A stretch of DNA of 64,000 nucleotides from Williamsia muralis NBRC 105860 (GCF_001598915.1 NZ_BDAP01000007.1:1-64000), one strand, 5' to 3'. Positions 26,446 to 35,426 are shown, counted from the first letter of the stretch. A program made the numbers and translations. The notes: generated by a model from the sequence alone, not told the origin.

Positions 26446-28128
26446 ATGGGTCGACATGGGGTCGATAGCAGGGCCGATGACGACTTCGGATTCAGCGAGG
26501 GTCGAGACGGCGGTCGGGGTGGCGGTGGGGGCGGCGGCGCTCGCTGGGCGCTTCTTGCGCTGGTTGTCGTCGCGGTGTTGGTGGCCGGGCTGATTCTCTG
26601 GCGGACGGTCTGGGCATCGTCCGGCAGCGACTGCGATTCACGAGAAGCGGTGTCGGTGATCGCCGATCCGTCGATGGCTGCGACCCTCAAGCCCCTGGCG
26701 GCCAAGGCGTCGGCTGACTCGTGTTACGACTTCAATGTGGCTGCGGTCAGCGGTGCCAACGTCGCCGGCCAGCTCACCAAGGGTGATCAGGCGCCCGACC
26801 TGTGGATCGCCGATTCGCAGGCTCGGGCCCGCAAGGTCACCGACCAGGCCCGCGTGCAGCGCGACGTGATCGCCGAATCCGTTGCGGCCAGCCCGGTGGT
26901 GGTGGCAGGTAAAGATGTTCCGGCGCTGACCAATTGGGTCGACGTCATGAAGCTGCCCGGCCTGCGCCTTGGCAACCCCATCGACTCCAGCACCGGCGAC
27001 GCGCCGATCGTCGGGGCGCTTGCGGCCGAACAGGCCGGCGCCATCGACCGCAAGCAGTTCACCGACGGAATGACCCTGCTGGCTCTGCAGCAGGGCAATG
27101 CCCGCATCGGGGGCGACTCCGATGTCGACCGGCTCCAGGTGGCTGCAGGCAGCGAGTCGCCGACAGTGGTCAGCGAGCAGCACTTCATCGAGTTCCAGAA
27201 CACCAGCGGCAACAGTGGTCTGCGAGCCGCGATCCCCGCCGACGGGACCATGATCCTCGACTATCCGATGCTCAACACCGCGTCGGCAGCTCGGAAAGAG
27301 ATCGTGGCCGCAGCGGGTGAACAACTGGCCGAACACATCACGTCCGAGGACGGCGCGAAAGCGCTGACCACCGCCGGATTCCGAACGGCCATCGACGCGC
27401 CGTCGCCGGAAGGGGGCGTGGGTGCGGTAAAGGTGCTGGCGCTCAAAGACCCTGCGCAGGAAGAGAAAGCGCTCAGGCAGTGGGCAGTTCTCGGGGTGCC
27501 GATCCGCACGCTGGTGGTGGAAGACGCGTCCGGTTCGATGCGTGAACCGGCGGGCACGTCAACCCGGGCCGAGATGCTCGTGGAGGCCAGCCAGAACGGC
27601 CTGAAGATCTTCCCCAACAATTCGGCGCTGGGTGCGTGGCTGTTCTCCATCGACATGGGTGGACCGGATCAGGACTGGCTGCCGATCGCTCCCATCGAGC
27701 GCCTCGACACCGTTGATGCCGATGGCCAGACCCATCGCAAATATCTGGAGTCGCAGATCGTCACGCTTCCGGGTCGGGTGGGCGGCGCCACCGGGCTCTA
27801 CGACACGACGCTGGCGGCGTTCAAGGAGGTCCAGGACAGTTATGATCCCAACTATTCGAACAGCGTCATCCTCCTGACCGACGGCCAGAACGAGGACGAC
27901 AACTCGATCAGCCTCCAGGGTTTGCTGGCCGAACTGAAACGGCTCGAGGATCCGGCCAGACCGGTGCTCATCCTCACCATCGGCATCACCGAGGACGCCG
28001 ACGCCGAATCACTCAAGCAGATCGCGGACGCCACCGGCGGAAGCAGCTACGTTGCAGAGACGCCCGCCGACATCTCGAACGTGTTCATCGACGCGGTCGC
28101 GGCGCGGATCGCCGCAGCTGGACGGTAA
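26446..28128 (+). CDS. Membrane-anchored substrate-binding/VWA-domain fusion protein
   Basis: A 560-residue protein. A Gly-rich basic cytoplasmic tail (residues about 1-32) is followed by one transmembrane helix (WALLALVVVAVLVAGLILW). Residues about 65-320 resemble a periplasmic solute-binding (SBP_bac-type) domain, and residues about 360-555 form a von Willebrand factor A domain with the MIDAS motif DASGS and LLTDGQNED. Such fusions occur in actinobacteria, and the metal-ion-dependent VWA part usually mediates protein contacts outside the membrane. No ligand or partner is encoded beside it. Confidence 0.82.
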   Translation: MGRHGVDSRADDDFGFSEGRDGGRGGGGGGGARWALLALVVVAVLVAGLILWRTVWASSGSDCDSREAVSVIADPSMAATLKPLAAKASADSCYDFNVAAVSGANVAGQLTKGDQAPDLWIADSQARARKVTDQARVQRDVIAESVAASPVVVAGKDVPALTNWVDVMKLPGLRLGNPIDSSTGDAPIVGALAAEQAGAIDRKQFTDGMTLLALQQGNARIGGDSDVDRLQVAAGSESPTVVSEQHFIEFQNTSGNSGLRAAIPADGTMILDYPMLNTASAARKEIVAAAGEQLAEHITSEDGAKALTTAGFRTAIDAPSPEGGVGAVKVLALKDPAQEEKALRQWAVLGVPIRTLVVEDASGSMREPAGTSTRAEMLVEASQNGLKIFPNNSALGAWLFSIDMGGPDQDWLPIAPIERLDTVDADGQTHRKYLESQIVTLPGRVGGATGLYDTTLAAFKEVQDSYDPNYSNSVILLTDGQNEDDNSISLQGLLAELKRLEDPARPVLILTIGITEDADAESLKQIADATGGSSYVAETPADISNVFIDAVAARIAAAGR

Positions 28129-28238
28129 AATATTCAGTTCTACAACGAGTCCGCTTAAAGCCGGCTGAGATCTGAGAGTCTGCTGTCAAAGGCCCCTGAA
28201 ACGGACCACGGTCGACCCTGAAGCGGCAGTATGGAGCC

Positions 28239-28733
28239 ATGACCTCGACATCGACTTCATTCCACAACAGCCGAATCGTCAACGCGGGCAAGGTCGCTGC
28301 AGTCATTGCAGCCGCGGGAGCGGCCATCGCCGCCTGTGGCGACGACGGAAGCAGCACCGCAGCAAGCTCCACGACCGCGGCGGCCAACAGCACCGCTGCC
28401 GACACCAGCGCAGTACAGAACGAAGCAGCCACCTCGGCCTACAAGAACGGCGAATACACCGCCGTCGGCTCTTACCAATCACCCGGCGGCGAACAGCAAC
28501 TCGGCGTCACCGTCACCCTGTCCAACTCGGTGATCACCGCGCTGTCGGTGGACACCAGTCAGACCAAGGGCACCTCGGCCGACTTCCAGGGCAAGTTCAA
28601 GAGCGGCATCGACGCGCTGGTTGTCGGCAAGAGCATCGACGAACTCGACGTCAGCAAGGTGTCCGGATCCTCCCTGACGTCGGGGGGCTTCAACGACGCC
28701 ATCGACCAGATCAAGACCGACGCCGCGGCCTGA
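28239..28733 (+). CDS. FMN-binding-domain lipoprotein
   Basis: A 164-residue lipoprotein with lipobox AIAAC (Cys33), an Ala/Ser/Thr-rich linker (about residues 36-66) and an FMN_bind domain (about 70-164). The usual flavinylation motif SGATxTS reads SGSSLTS (residues 142-148), so Ser145 replaces the Thr to which FMN is normally attached by a phosphoester bond. The next gene encodes the ApbE flavin transferase, and a membrane RnfD-FNR fusion follows, so it probably carries electrons outside the membrane. Confidence 0.85.
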   Translation: MTSTSTSFHNSRIVNAGKVAAVIAAAGAAIAACGDDGSSTAASSTTAAANSTAADTSAVQNEAATSAYKNGEYTAVGSYQSPGGEQQLGVTVTLSNSVITALSVDTSQTKGTSADFQGKFKSGIDALVVGKSIDELDVSKVSGSSLTSGGFNDAIDQIKTDAAA

Positions 28734-28750
28734 TCGACACCCGCCTTGTC

Positions 28751-29611
28751 GTGACCGATTCGAATGAGTGGGTGTTCACCGCACTGGGCACGGCCTGGGA
28801 CATCACCCTCTCGCAGGCCGTGCCCGAAGTGTTGCAGGCTTCGGTCCTCGGTGAACTCGACCGCATCGACCGCACCTGGTCTCGGTTCCGGCCCGACTCG
28901 ATGGTCGCCTCGATTGCCCGCGCGCCCGGCACCTACCCGGTCGAGCCGTCTGACCAGCCATTGCTCGACCTGCACCGCACGCTGTACGAACTGACCGGCG
29001 CGATGGTGACGCCCATGGTGGGACAAACCCTGGCAGACGCCGGATACGACGCCGAGTACACCTTGCAGCCGGGCGAGACGATTGCGACCGTCCCGGCCTG
29101 GGACGACGTGCTGGGCGGGTGGCAGGGCCAGCTGGAGGTACGGTCTCCGTGCCTGCTGGATGTCGGGGCCACCGGCAAAGGACTCGCGGTGGACCGCGTC
29201 AGCGCACTGGTGAAAGCGGCGGGCTTCGATGAGTACCTGGTCAACGGGAGCGGTGACATCAGGGCCGGTGCCGCACCTCATCGCATCGCGCTGGAACACC
29301 CCACCGACCCGACCAAGGCCATCGGCACGGTGGTCATCGAGAACAACGCGATCTGTGGCTCGGCGGGAAACCGCCGCGCGTGGGCCGATTGGCACCACAT
29401 CGTCGATCCCGTCACGTCCGCGCCGACCCGCGAGGTGCTGGCGACCTGGGTGATCGCCGACGACACCATGATCGCCGACGGACTGTCCACGGCGCTGTTC
29501 TTCACTCCCGCACAGAAGCTGTTGAGCCACTTCTCGTTCGACTACGTTGTGGTGCGCGCCAACGGCACGGTCGAACATTCGCACGCCAGAGAACTGGAGC
29601 TTTTCCTATGA
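28751..29611 (+). CDS. apbE: FAD:protein FMN transferase ApbE
   Basis: A 286-residue ApbE. The nucleotide/flavin-binding regions are seen in DVGATGKGLAVDRV and LVNGSGDIRAG, with the late substrate-side motif DDTMIADGLSTALF. It attaches FMN covalently to Thr/Ser of FMN-binding proteins. It starts with GTG 18 bp after the FMN-binding lipoprotein and overlaps the RnfD-FNR gene by ATGA, so the three genes form one operon. There is no signal peptide, so flavinylation would occur before export unless a second ApbE exists. Confidence 0.88.
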   Translation: MTDSNEWVFTALGTAWDITLSQAVPEVLQASVLGELDRIDRTWSRFRPDSMVASIARAPGTYPVEPSDQPLLDLHRTLYELTGAMVTPMVGQTLADAGYDAEYTLQPGETIATVPAWDDVLGGWQGQLEVRSPCLLDVGATGKGLAVDRVSALVKAAGFDEYLVNGSGDIRAGAAPHRIALEHPTDPTKAIGTVVIENNAICGSAGNRRAWADWHHIVDPVTSAPTREVLATWVIADDTMIADGLSTALFFTPAQKLLSHFSFDYVVVRANGTVEHSHARELELFL

Positions 29612-31128
29612 AGATCGTCCGCGCCGTGGACCGATTGTCGATGTACCGGTTCGTGTTGATCGCGTTGGCGATCCTGGCGGCCTACGCAATCATCGTCGCC
29701 GCGTCCGGCGCCGACTTCGCCTACACGGCAACCGAACTGCTTGGATCACTGGCCATTCTCGTGGTCGTCTGTGCCGCCGTGACATACCTCTGCGCCGCCA
29801 TCGTGCGGGTGCCGCCGGGTAGCGAGTCGTGGTTGATCACCGCCCTGATCCTGTTCTTCATCTTTCCCGGGCTCACCGACACCGACAGTGCATGGGGACT
29901 CGTTCTCGCGGCCGCGATCGCCAGTGCCTCCAAATACGTTGTCGCCGTGCGTCGTCGACATATCGTGAACCCGGCAGTGGCCGGTGCGGTGGTGAGCTAC
30001 CTGTTCGCGTACTTCTCGGTCGGGCCGTTCCTGTACCCGGTCTGGTGGATCGCAGCCGAACCGTTGATGGTCGCAATGATCGTCGTCGGTGCCGCGGTGG
30101 TGTGGAAGCTGCGCGAGTGGTGGCTCGTCGGGGTGTTCCTGGCAGTGGCCGTCTTGACGATGATCGTGGTCGCGGCCGACAACGGCACGCCCGTGGGCGA
30201 CGCGCTGCAGCTCGGATTCCAGTCCACGCCACTGCTCTTCGTGGCGGCCATCATGCTGACCGAACCCTTGACGTCGCCGACCAGTCGAATCCCCACACTC
30301 GTCTATGCCGCTCTTGTCGCCGTGTTGATGTACTGGAATCAGTCCTTCGAGATCACGTCCGAGTACACATTGGAGTTCGTACCGGAGATAGCGCTGCTGG
30401 CCGGCAGCCTGTTCACGTTTGTCGTCGGGCGGCAGTGGCGACGGCACATACTCGAGGTCGAGTCCGTGCAGCCGATCGGCACCGACACATACGAGGTGCT
30501 GGCCTCACCAGGGTTGCGGTTCCGGCCCGGGCAATGGGCCCAGATCTCTGATCCCACATGGAGTCCGGCACCCGAAAAGCAGGGCACGCGTAGGGTTCTG
30601 TCCCTGGCAGGCGCGCCGGGGGAGGGCACCACCCGCTTCGGATTCACCGTCAGCGGCCGTCCCTCGGAGTTCAAGCGGCGTCTCATCGAAGACGGTGCGG
30701 GGCGCCGACTGTACGTCGACGAGGTCGGCGGCGACTTCACGCTGCCACGAAACCTGCGCTCTCCCATGGTGTTCATCGCCGGCGGTATCGGTATCACGCC
30801 GTTCCGGTCGATGCTCGCGGACCTGACGGCGCGCGGCGACACCGACCTCACCAAGGTCTCGCTGATCTACGCCGCGAACTCCGAGGACCGCCTCGTGTAC
30901 GGCGATGTGCTGGATGCGGCGCGCGCTCGTGGAGCCCAGGTGATCACCGTGGTCGGGGGACTGGTGAGTGTTGATGACGTCGCTACGGTCGCGCGCCCCG
31001 GCGCACACTATTACCTCTCTGGCCCGCCGATGATGCTCTCTGCGCTCAAGCCCATGCTGATTCGCGCAGAACCCGCCTTGCGCTGGCAGCCATGGCGTCT
31101 GCACACCGACCGGTTCATCGGGTATTGA
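29608..31128 (+). CDS. RnfD/NqrB-like membrane protein fused to a ferredoxin-NADP+ reductase domain
   Basis: A 506-residue fusion protein. Residues about 10-260 hold roughly eight transmembrane helices resembling RnfD/NqrB. Residues about 275-506 form an FNR-type oxidoreductase: the FAD-binding part is in RRVLSLAGAP, the NAD(P)-binding part is in GGIGITPFRSML and the C-terminal loop in YYLSGPPMMLSAL. It would take electrons from cytoplasmic NAD(P)H through the membrane to the flavinylated lipoprotein. Start ATG 29608 overlaps the apbE stop; a longer frame to 29380 is rejected. Confidence 0.85.
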   Translation: MKIVRAVDRLSMYRFVLIALAILAAYAIIVAASGADFAYTATELLGSLAILVVVCAAVTYLCAAIVRVPPGSESWLITALILFFIFPGLTDTDSAWGLVLAAAIASASKYVVAVRRRHIVNPAVAGAVVSYLFAYFSVGPFLYPVWWIAAEPLMVAMIVVGAAVVWKLREWWLVGVFLAVAVLTMIVVAADNGTPVGDALQLGFQSTPLLFVAAIMLTEPLTSPTSRIPTLVYAALVAVLMYWNQSFEITSEYTLEFVPEIALLAGSLFTFVVGRQWRRHILEVESVQPIGTDTYEVLASPGLRFRPGQWAQISDPTWSPAPEKQGTRRVLSLAGAPGEGTTRFGFTVSGRPSEFKRRLIEDGAGRRLYVDEVGGDFTLPRNLRSPMVFIAGGIGITPFRSMLADLTARGDTDLTKVSLIYAANSEDRLVYGDVLDAARARGAQVITVVGGLVSVDDVATVARPGAHYYLSGPPMMLSALKPMLIRAEPALRWQPWRLHTDRFIGY

Positions 31129-31146
31129 GTTCTCGGGGGTGGTTTG

Positions 31147-31310
31147 GCACTTCCTCCGGTTGTGGTGAGTTCCTCCGGTTGCAGTCGGAGGGTGTGGCTG
31201 GAGTCGGAGGTTGTGGTGGTTGGGTTGGGGTGGGGAGGTGTGTCGGCACTTCCTCCGACTTTGGTGAGTTCCTCCGGTTGCAGTCGGAGGATGTGGCTGA
31301 AGTCGGAGAT
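31147..31310. repeat. Nested-palindrome repeat array, upstream part (two 56-bp units)
   Basis: Two 56-bp units at 31154-31209 and 31253-31308, 99 bp apart. Each begins CTCCG(A/G)(C/T)T, has the centre TTCCTCCGGTTGCAGTCGGAGG, truncated here at its core (CCTCCGGTTG ... CGGAGG), and ends AGTCGGAG, so an outer inverted repeat (CTCCGACT/AGTCGGAG) encloses an inner one. In this half the inner palindrome is imperfect. The units between are G/T-rich on the plus strand. No gene is found in this region. Confidence 0.8.
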
Positions 31311-31396
31311 TGTGGACCTGTGCACACACTCGAAACTATCCACAGAAGGCCCTTTTTCGGCGGTACCTGGTCGGCGGGGGCAACGACGATGGGTAG

Positions 31397-32317
31397 ATGC
31401 AGTCATCGGAGTTCGGGCTCATCCGGCGAAAGACAGTGGTCGAAGGCGGGTTGGGCAGCGACTCACAGCTGAGAGCGGCACGGCGGGCCGGAATCATCCA
31501 GCCGGTTGTCCGCGGCGTTTCGGCACCTGCCGACGGCGTGGCCCTTTCACCGGATGACGAGTACCGCCGGCGGGTGATCGCCGTTGCCGGGCGTTCACGC
31601 GTTCGCGTCGTGAGCCATCAGTCGGCAGCGGTGTGCCATCGGATGCAGCTCTTTCGACCGGACCAGCGATGTGTCCACTTCATTGCGCAGACCAAGGGCA
31701 AGCGGGAGGGCGACGTTCACGTCCACCATGCCCTTCTGGCCGCCACCGACATCGTGCTCATCGACGGTATTCGAGTGACGAGCCGAGCAGTGACGGCGTG
31801 TGATGTGGCGCGGGCGGGAACGTTTGAACAGGCCGTTGCCGCGCTGGACGATGCCCTGAGGTGGGGCGTATCGCTGGCCGAACTACACGCCATCGCGGCG
31901 CGAACCCCACACGCCGCAGGTATCGGGATGTTGCGTCGCGCATTGCTGACGGCTGACGGGGACGCGGAATCCGTTGGTGAATCGGTCAGTCGAGCCTTGA
32001 TGGCGGGTTGGAAAGACATCCCCGTGCCGACGTTGCAGTCGGAGTTCTTCGATGCAGACGGACTGATCGGCCGGACGGATTTTGACTGGGACGGGAAGGT
32101 CGTCGGCGAGTTCGATGGGCGGATCAAGTACCTCGGCACTCTCGCGGAAGGCGAGCGGCCCGAGGACGCGGTGTACCGCGAGAAGTTGCGCGAGGATCGG
32201 CTTCGGGCCATGGGAATCGTGGTGGTCCGGTGGTCGTGGGATGACCTCCTCAATCCAGGTCGCCTGCACGCGAAACTGCGATCCGCGCTGATCCGCGGTG
32301 GCGTAATCCCCGGTTGA
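31397..32317 (+). CDS. DUF559-type protein with AbiEi-like N-terminus (predicted nuclease fold)
   Basis: A 306-residue protein. The N-terminal 40-60 residues (GLGSDSQLRAARRAGIIQ, VVRGVSAP) resemble the winged helix of AbiEi-like/DUF4095-type regulators. Residues about 205-300 match DUF559, a Vsr-like PD-(D/E)xK fold: IGRTDFDWDGK, GEFDGRIKY and REKLREDRLRAMGIVVVRWSWDDL. Acidic residues suitable for metal binding are present, so nuclease activity is plausible but unproven. No neighbour shares its strand operon. It is enclosed by 56-bp nested-palindrome repeats, and its stop codon lies 12 bp from the first downstream copy. Confidence 0.75.
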   Translation: MQSSEFGLIRRKTVVEGGLGSDSQLRAARRAGIIQPVVRGVSAPADGVALSPDDEYRRRVIAVAGRSRVRVVSHQSAAVCHRMQLFRPDQRCVHFIAQTKGKREGDVHVHHALLAATDIVLIDGIRVTSRAVTACDVARAGTFEQAVAALDDALRWGVSLAELHAIAARTPHAAGIGMLRRALLTADGDAESVGESVSRALMAGWKDIPVPTLQSEFFDADGLIGRTDFDWDGKVVGEFDGRIKYLGTLAEGERPEDAVYREKLREDRLRAMGIVVVRWSWDDLLNPGRLHAKLRSALIRGGVIPG

Positions 32318-32321
32318 GGAC

Positions 32322-32705
32322 CCACATCCTCCGACTGTGGTGAGTTCCTCCGGTTGCAACCGGAGGGTGTGGCTGATGTCGGAGGGTTTGCGGGGTGGGG
32401 GCAAGATCCTCCGACTTTGGCTCTCTGGTTCGGGTTCGTTTGCCGCGGTTGGTTGGGCGGGGCTCGCTTCCTCCGGTTGCGGTGAGTTCCTCCGGTTGCA
32501 ACCGGAGGATGTGGCTGGAGTCGGAGGGTTTGCGGGGATGGGGCCTCATTCTCCGACTTTGGCTTGCGGGCGCGGGTCGTTTGTCGCCGTTGGTCGGCGC
32601 GGCTCAGATCCTCCGACTGCGGTGAGTTCCTCCGGTTGCAACCGGAGGATGTGGTTGGAGTCGGAGGGTTTGCACGCACGGGACCCACATACTCCGACTC
32701 CAGCC
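32322..32705. repeat. Nested-palindrome repeat array, downstream part (three full and three partial units)
   Basis: Three 56-bp units lie at 32329-32384, 32471-32526 and 32611-32666, with a period of about 140 bp. The inner 20-bp palindrome (CCTCCGGTTG followed by its exact complement CAACCGGAGG) is perfect in each, at 32347-32366, 32489-32508 and 32629-32648. Partial units starting CTCCGACT occur at 32409, 32551 and 32692. Each full unit is followed by GGTTTGC(G/A) and a G-rich stretch. The roughly 400-bp region holds no gene; open frames on the minus strand here are translations of the repeats. Confidence 0.82.
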
Positions 32706-32717
32706 GACAGAACCGGC

Positions 32718-33680
32718 CTACCCCCGAGACACCAACGCTCGCAAGAAAAACGCCACGTTCGCCGGGCGTTCGGCCAGGCGGCGCATGAAATAGCCGTACC
32801 ACTGCGAACCGAAGGGAACGTAGACACGGACTCGACGTCCGATGCCGACGAGTCGGAGTTGTTCGGCGCTCCGGATCCCGTAGAGCATCTGGTGTTCCCA
32901 GTCGTCGGTGGCGCGTCCGGCGTCGGCGGCCATGGCCGCGGCGGCGGCGATCATGGCCGGATCGTGACTGGCCACCATCGGGTATCCCTGCCCGTTCATC
33001 AGCACCCGCAAGCAGCGTTCATAGGCCGCATCGACATCGGGTTTGCGTTGAAACGCCACCTCGCCCGGTTCGGCGTAGGCGCCCTTGCAGAGCCGGATCC
33101 GCGAGCCGGGGGCCGAGAACTCGTGGCAATCGTCCTCGGTCCGGTGCAGGTACGACTGGAGAACCGTTCCCAGTGCCGGGAAATCGGCACGTAATTCACG
33201 GACAATCCGCAGAGTCGAGTCTGTGGTGGTGTGGTCCTCGGCGTCGACGGTCACCCACACTCCCGCGTCCTCTGCTGCGGTCGCGATCCGGTGCGCGTTC
33301 TCCAGAGCGATCTTCTCGCCGTGCCGAGGCAAGGCGCGGCCGAGCGCCGACAGCTTGAGGGACACCTCCACCGGATGCGAACCGGCGACCGACTCGGTGT
33401 GGTCGCCCAACATCCCGATCAACCTCAGGTACGCCTGGACAGTCGCGTCGGCTTGGGCTTCGTCGGTGGTGTCCTCACCGAGGTGGTCGATAGAGATCAT
33501 CCGACCAGAGTTCAACAGCCCGACCCCGGCCTCCATCACCTCACGATGGGACTTGCCGGCAACAAAGCGCGACACCACGTTCCGGGTCACCGGGACTCGT
33601 TCAGCGGTTCGCTTGATCCGGTCGCTGGAGGCGGCAGCCATGATGATGGTGCGTGCTGCACCCGCGGTCACGCCGGTCAT
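32718..33680 (-). CDS. Proline dehydrogenase
   Basis: A 320-residue monofunctional PRODH that oxidises L-proline to pyrroline-5-carboxylate with FAD. The beta/alpha-barrel motifs are LCKGAY and the FAD/proline motif YGYFMRRLAE with ERPANVAF. Start: the ATG at 33678-33680 follows GGTGAG and would begin 4 bp after the pruA stop; an ATG at 33701 would overlap that stop by 20 nt. It is the second gene of the proline operon after pruA. It is convergent with the DUF559 repeat region. Confidence 0.92.
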   Translation of the reverse strand: MTGVTAGAARTIIMAAASSDRIKRTAERVPVTRNVVSRFVAGKSHREVMEAGVGLLNSGRMISIDHLGEDTTDEAQADATVQAYLRLIGMLGDHTESVAGSHPVEVSLKLSALGRALPRHGEKIALENAHRIATAAEDAGVWVTVDAEDHTTTDSTLRIVRELRADFPALGTVLQSYLHRTEDDCHEFSAPGSRIRLCKGAYAEPGEVAFQRKPDVDAAYERCLRVLMNGQGYPMVASHDPAMIAAAAAMAADAGRATDDWEHQMLYGIRSAEQLRLVGIGRRVRVYVPFGSQWYGYFMRRLAERPANVAFFLRALVSRG

Positions 33681-33681
33681 G

Positions 33682-35334
33682 TCACTCACCGCGCCCGGCA
33701 TCGTCGCGTTCCATGTGTGGGTACCCCGCCGACGTCGCCGGGACGAAGGTCTCCTTGATGGTGCGTGTCGACGTCCAGCGCATCAGGTTCTGCTTCGACC
33801 CAGCCTTGTCGTTGGTGCCCGAGGCGCGCCCTCCACCGAACGGCTGTTGCCCGACCACGGCGCCGGTGGGTTTGTCGTTGACGTAGAAGTTGCCTGCTGC
33901 GTTGCGCAACCCGGTCATCGCGGCTTCGACGGCAGTCCGGTCATCGGCGATCACTGCCCCGGTGAGTGCGTAGCTTGCTGATGAATTGATCTCCTGTACA
34001 ACAGAATCGAACTCGCCGTCGTCATAGACGTGCACCGCGAGGATGGGAGCGAAGTACTCCTTGTGGAAAGCCTCGTCGGCGGGGTCGTCACTGAGCAGTA
34101 CCGTTGGGCGTACGAAGTATCCCTCTGCGTCGTTGTAGTCACCGCCCGCCGCGATCGTCAATGACGGAACCGACTTCGCCCGTTCGATTGCGTTGACCGC
34201 CTTGTCGAAAGCGCGTCTGTCGATGACTGCGCCGCCGAAGTTGGCGAGGTCGCGGACATCGCCGTATGAGAGGGCATTGGCTTCTTGCAAGAAATCGTCG
34301 CCCATCTTGTCCCACACCGACCTCGGGATGTACGCGCGCGAGGCTGCCGAGCACTTCTGGCCCTGATATTCGAACGCGCCGCGGATCAACGCTGTGCGCA
34401 GAACGTCGGGGTCGGCCGAATCATGCGCCACGACAAAGTCTTTGCCTCCCGTCTCGCCGACGAGTCGGGGGTAGGCGCGATAGCGTTGGATATTGCTTCC
34501 GACTTCCCGCCACAGATTCTGGAATGTGGCGGTCGAGCCTGTGAAGTGGATGCCTGCGAGGTTCTCGTCGGCCAACGCGACGTCTGACACGGCGATGCCG
34601 TCGCCGGTGACCATGTTGATGACGCCCGGGGGAAGGCCTGCGGCTTCGAGTAGCTGCATGGTCATATACGCGGCGTAGGTCTGCGTCGGTGACGGCTTCC
34701 AGACCACCGTGTTGCCCATGAGCATCGGTGCGGTCGGTAGATTCGCGGCGATCGCGGTGAAGTTGAACGGGGTGATGGCGTAGACAAAGCCCTCGAGTGG
34801 GCGATGATCGAGCCGGTTCCACACCCCAGGGCTGGAGACGGGTTGCTCGGCAAGGATCTCGCGAGCGAACCCGACATTGAACCGCCAGAAGTCGACGAGC
34901 TCGCACGGCGCATCTATCTCGGCCTGCTGCACGCTCTTCGACTGGCCCAGCATCGTTGCGGCGGCGATCTTCTCGCGCCAAGGTCCCGACAGGAGGTCCG
35001 CAGCCCGGAGCAAAATGGTTGCGCGTTCGTCGAAAGATGTTGCCGCCCAGTCCGGTGCGGCGGCGAGCGCAGCGTCGACCGCTCTGCGCGCATCGTGTGT
35101 GGTCGCGTTTGTCAGTGTGCCCAGCACCTCGTGGTGCGCGTGTGGCTGGACCACCGCGATGGCGGCGCCCGAACCGCTGGCATGTGTGCCGCCGATGACG
35201 TGGGGGAGTTCGATCGGGTCGGCGGCGCTCATCTCGGCCAGGGTGGCCACGATCCGGGAGCGTTCCGGAGATCCGGGGGCATAGGTGTGCACGGGTTCGT
35301 TGTGGGCAGGTGGGGGTGCGGTGATGGCGTCCAT
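33682..35334 (-). CDS. pruA: L-glutamate gamma-semialdehyde (P5C) dehydrogenase
   Basis: A 550-residue aldehyde dehydrogenase that completes proline breakdown to glutamate using NAD+. Features are the NAD-binding FTGSTATFQNLW, the general base Glu in GETGGKDF and the nucleophile Cys328 in YQGQKCSAASRAY. Length and motifs match the RocA/PruA group. ATG at 35332-35334. The order pruA-PRODH with divergent PucR-type regulator mirrors Rv1187-Rv1188 and Rv1186c in M. tuberculosis. Confidence 0.94.
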   Translation of the reverse strand: MDAITAPPPAHNEPVHTYAPGSPERSRIVATLAEMSAADPIELPHVIGGTHASGSGAAIAVVQPHAHHEVLGTLTNATTHDARRAVDAALAAAPDWAATSFDERATILLRAADLLSGPWREKIAAATMLGQSKSVQQAEIDAPCELVDFWRFNVGFAREILAEQPVSSPGVWNRLDHRPLEGFVYAITPFNFTAIAANLPTAPMLMGNTVVWKPSPTQTYAAYMTMQLLEAAGLPPGVINMVTGDGIAVSDVALADENLAGIHFTGSTATFQNLWREVGSNIQRYRAYPRLVGETGGKDFVVAHDSADPDVLRTALIRGAFEYQGQKCSAASRAYIPRSVWDKMGDDFLQEANALSYGDVRDLANFGGAVIDRRAFDKAVNAIERAKSVPSLTIAAGGDYNDAEGYFVRPTVLLSDDPADEAFHKEYFAPILAVHVYDDGEFDSVVQEINSSASYALTGAVIADDRTAVEAAMTGLRNAAGNFYVNDKPTGAVVGQQPFGGGRASGTNDKAGSKQNLMRWTSTRTIKETFVPATSAGYPHMERDDAGRGE

Positions 35335-35426
35335 GTCCTCAATCTCAGCTGCACCAGCGGTCCAGCGATATGGCTGATCGGACTAAGATGAAGCGAGTTC
35401 TTGGGCCGATCGAACAAGGGGTGCCG

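Noticed and set aside
31147-32705. CRISPR array
   Set aside because: The units are 56 bp, nested palindromes, unevenly spaced and interrupted by a gene; spacers are G-rich and related, and there are no cas genes.
31717-32802. 361-codon minus-strand open frame with repeated SDCNRRNSP-type peptides
   Set aside because: The peptides are translations of the 56-bp DNA repeats and of the DUF559 gene in antisense.
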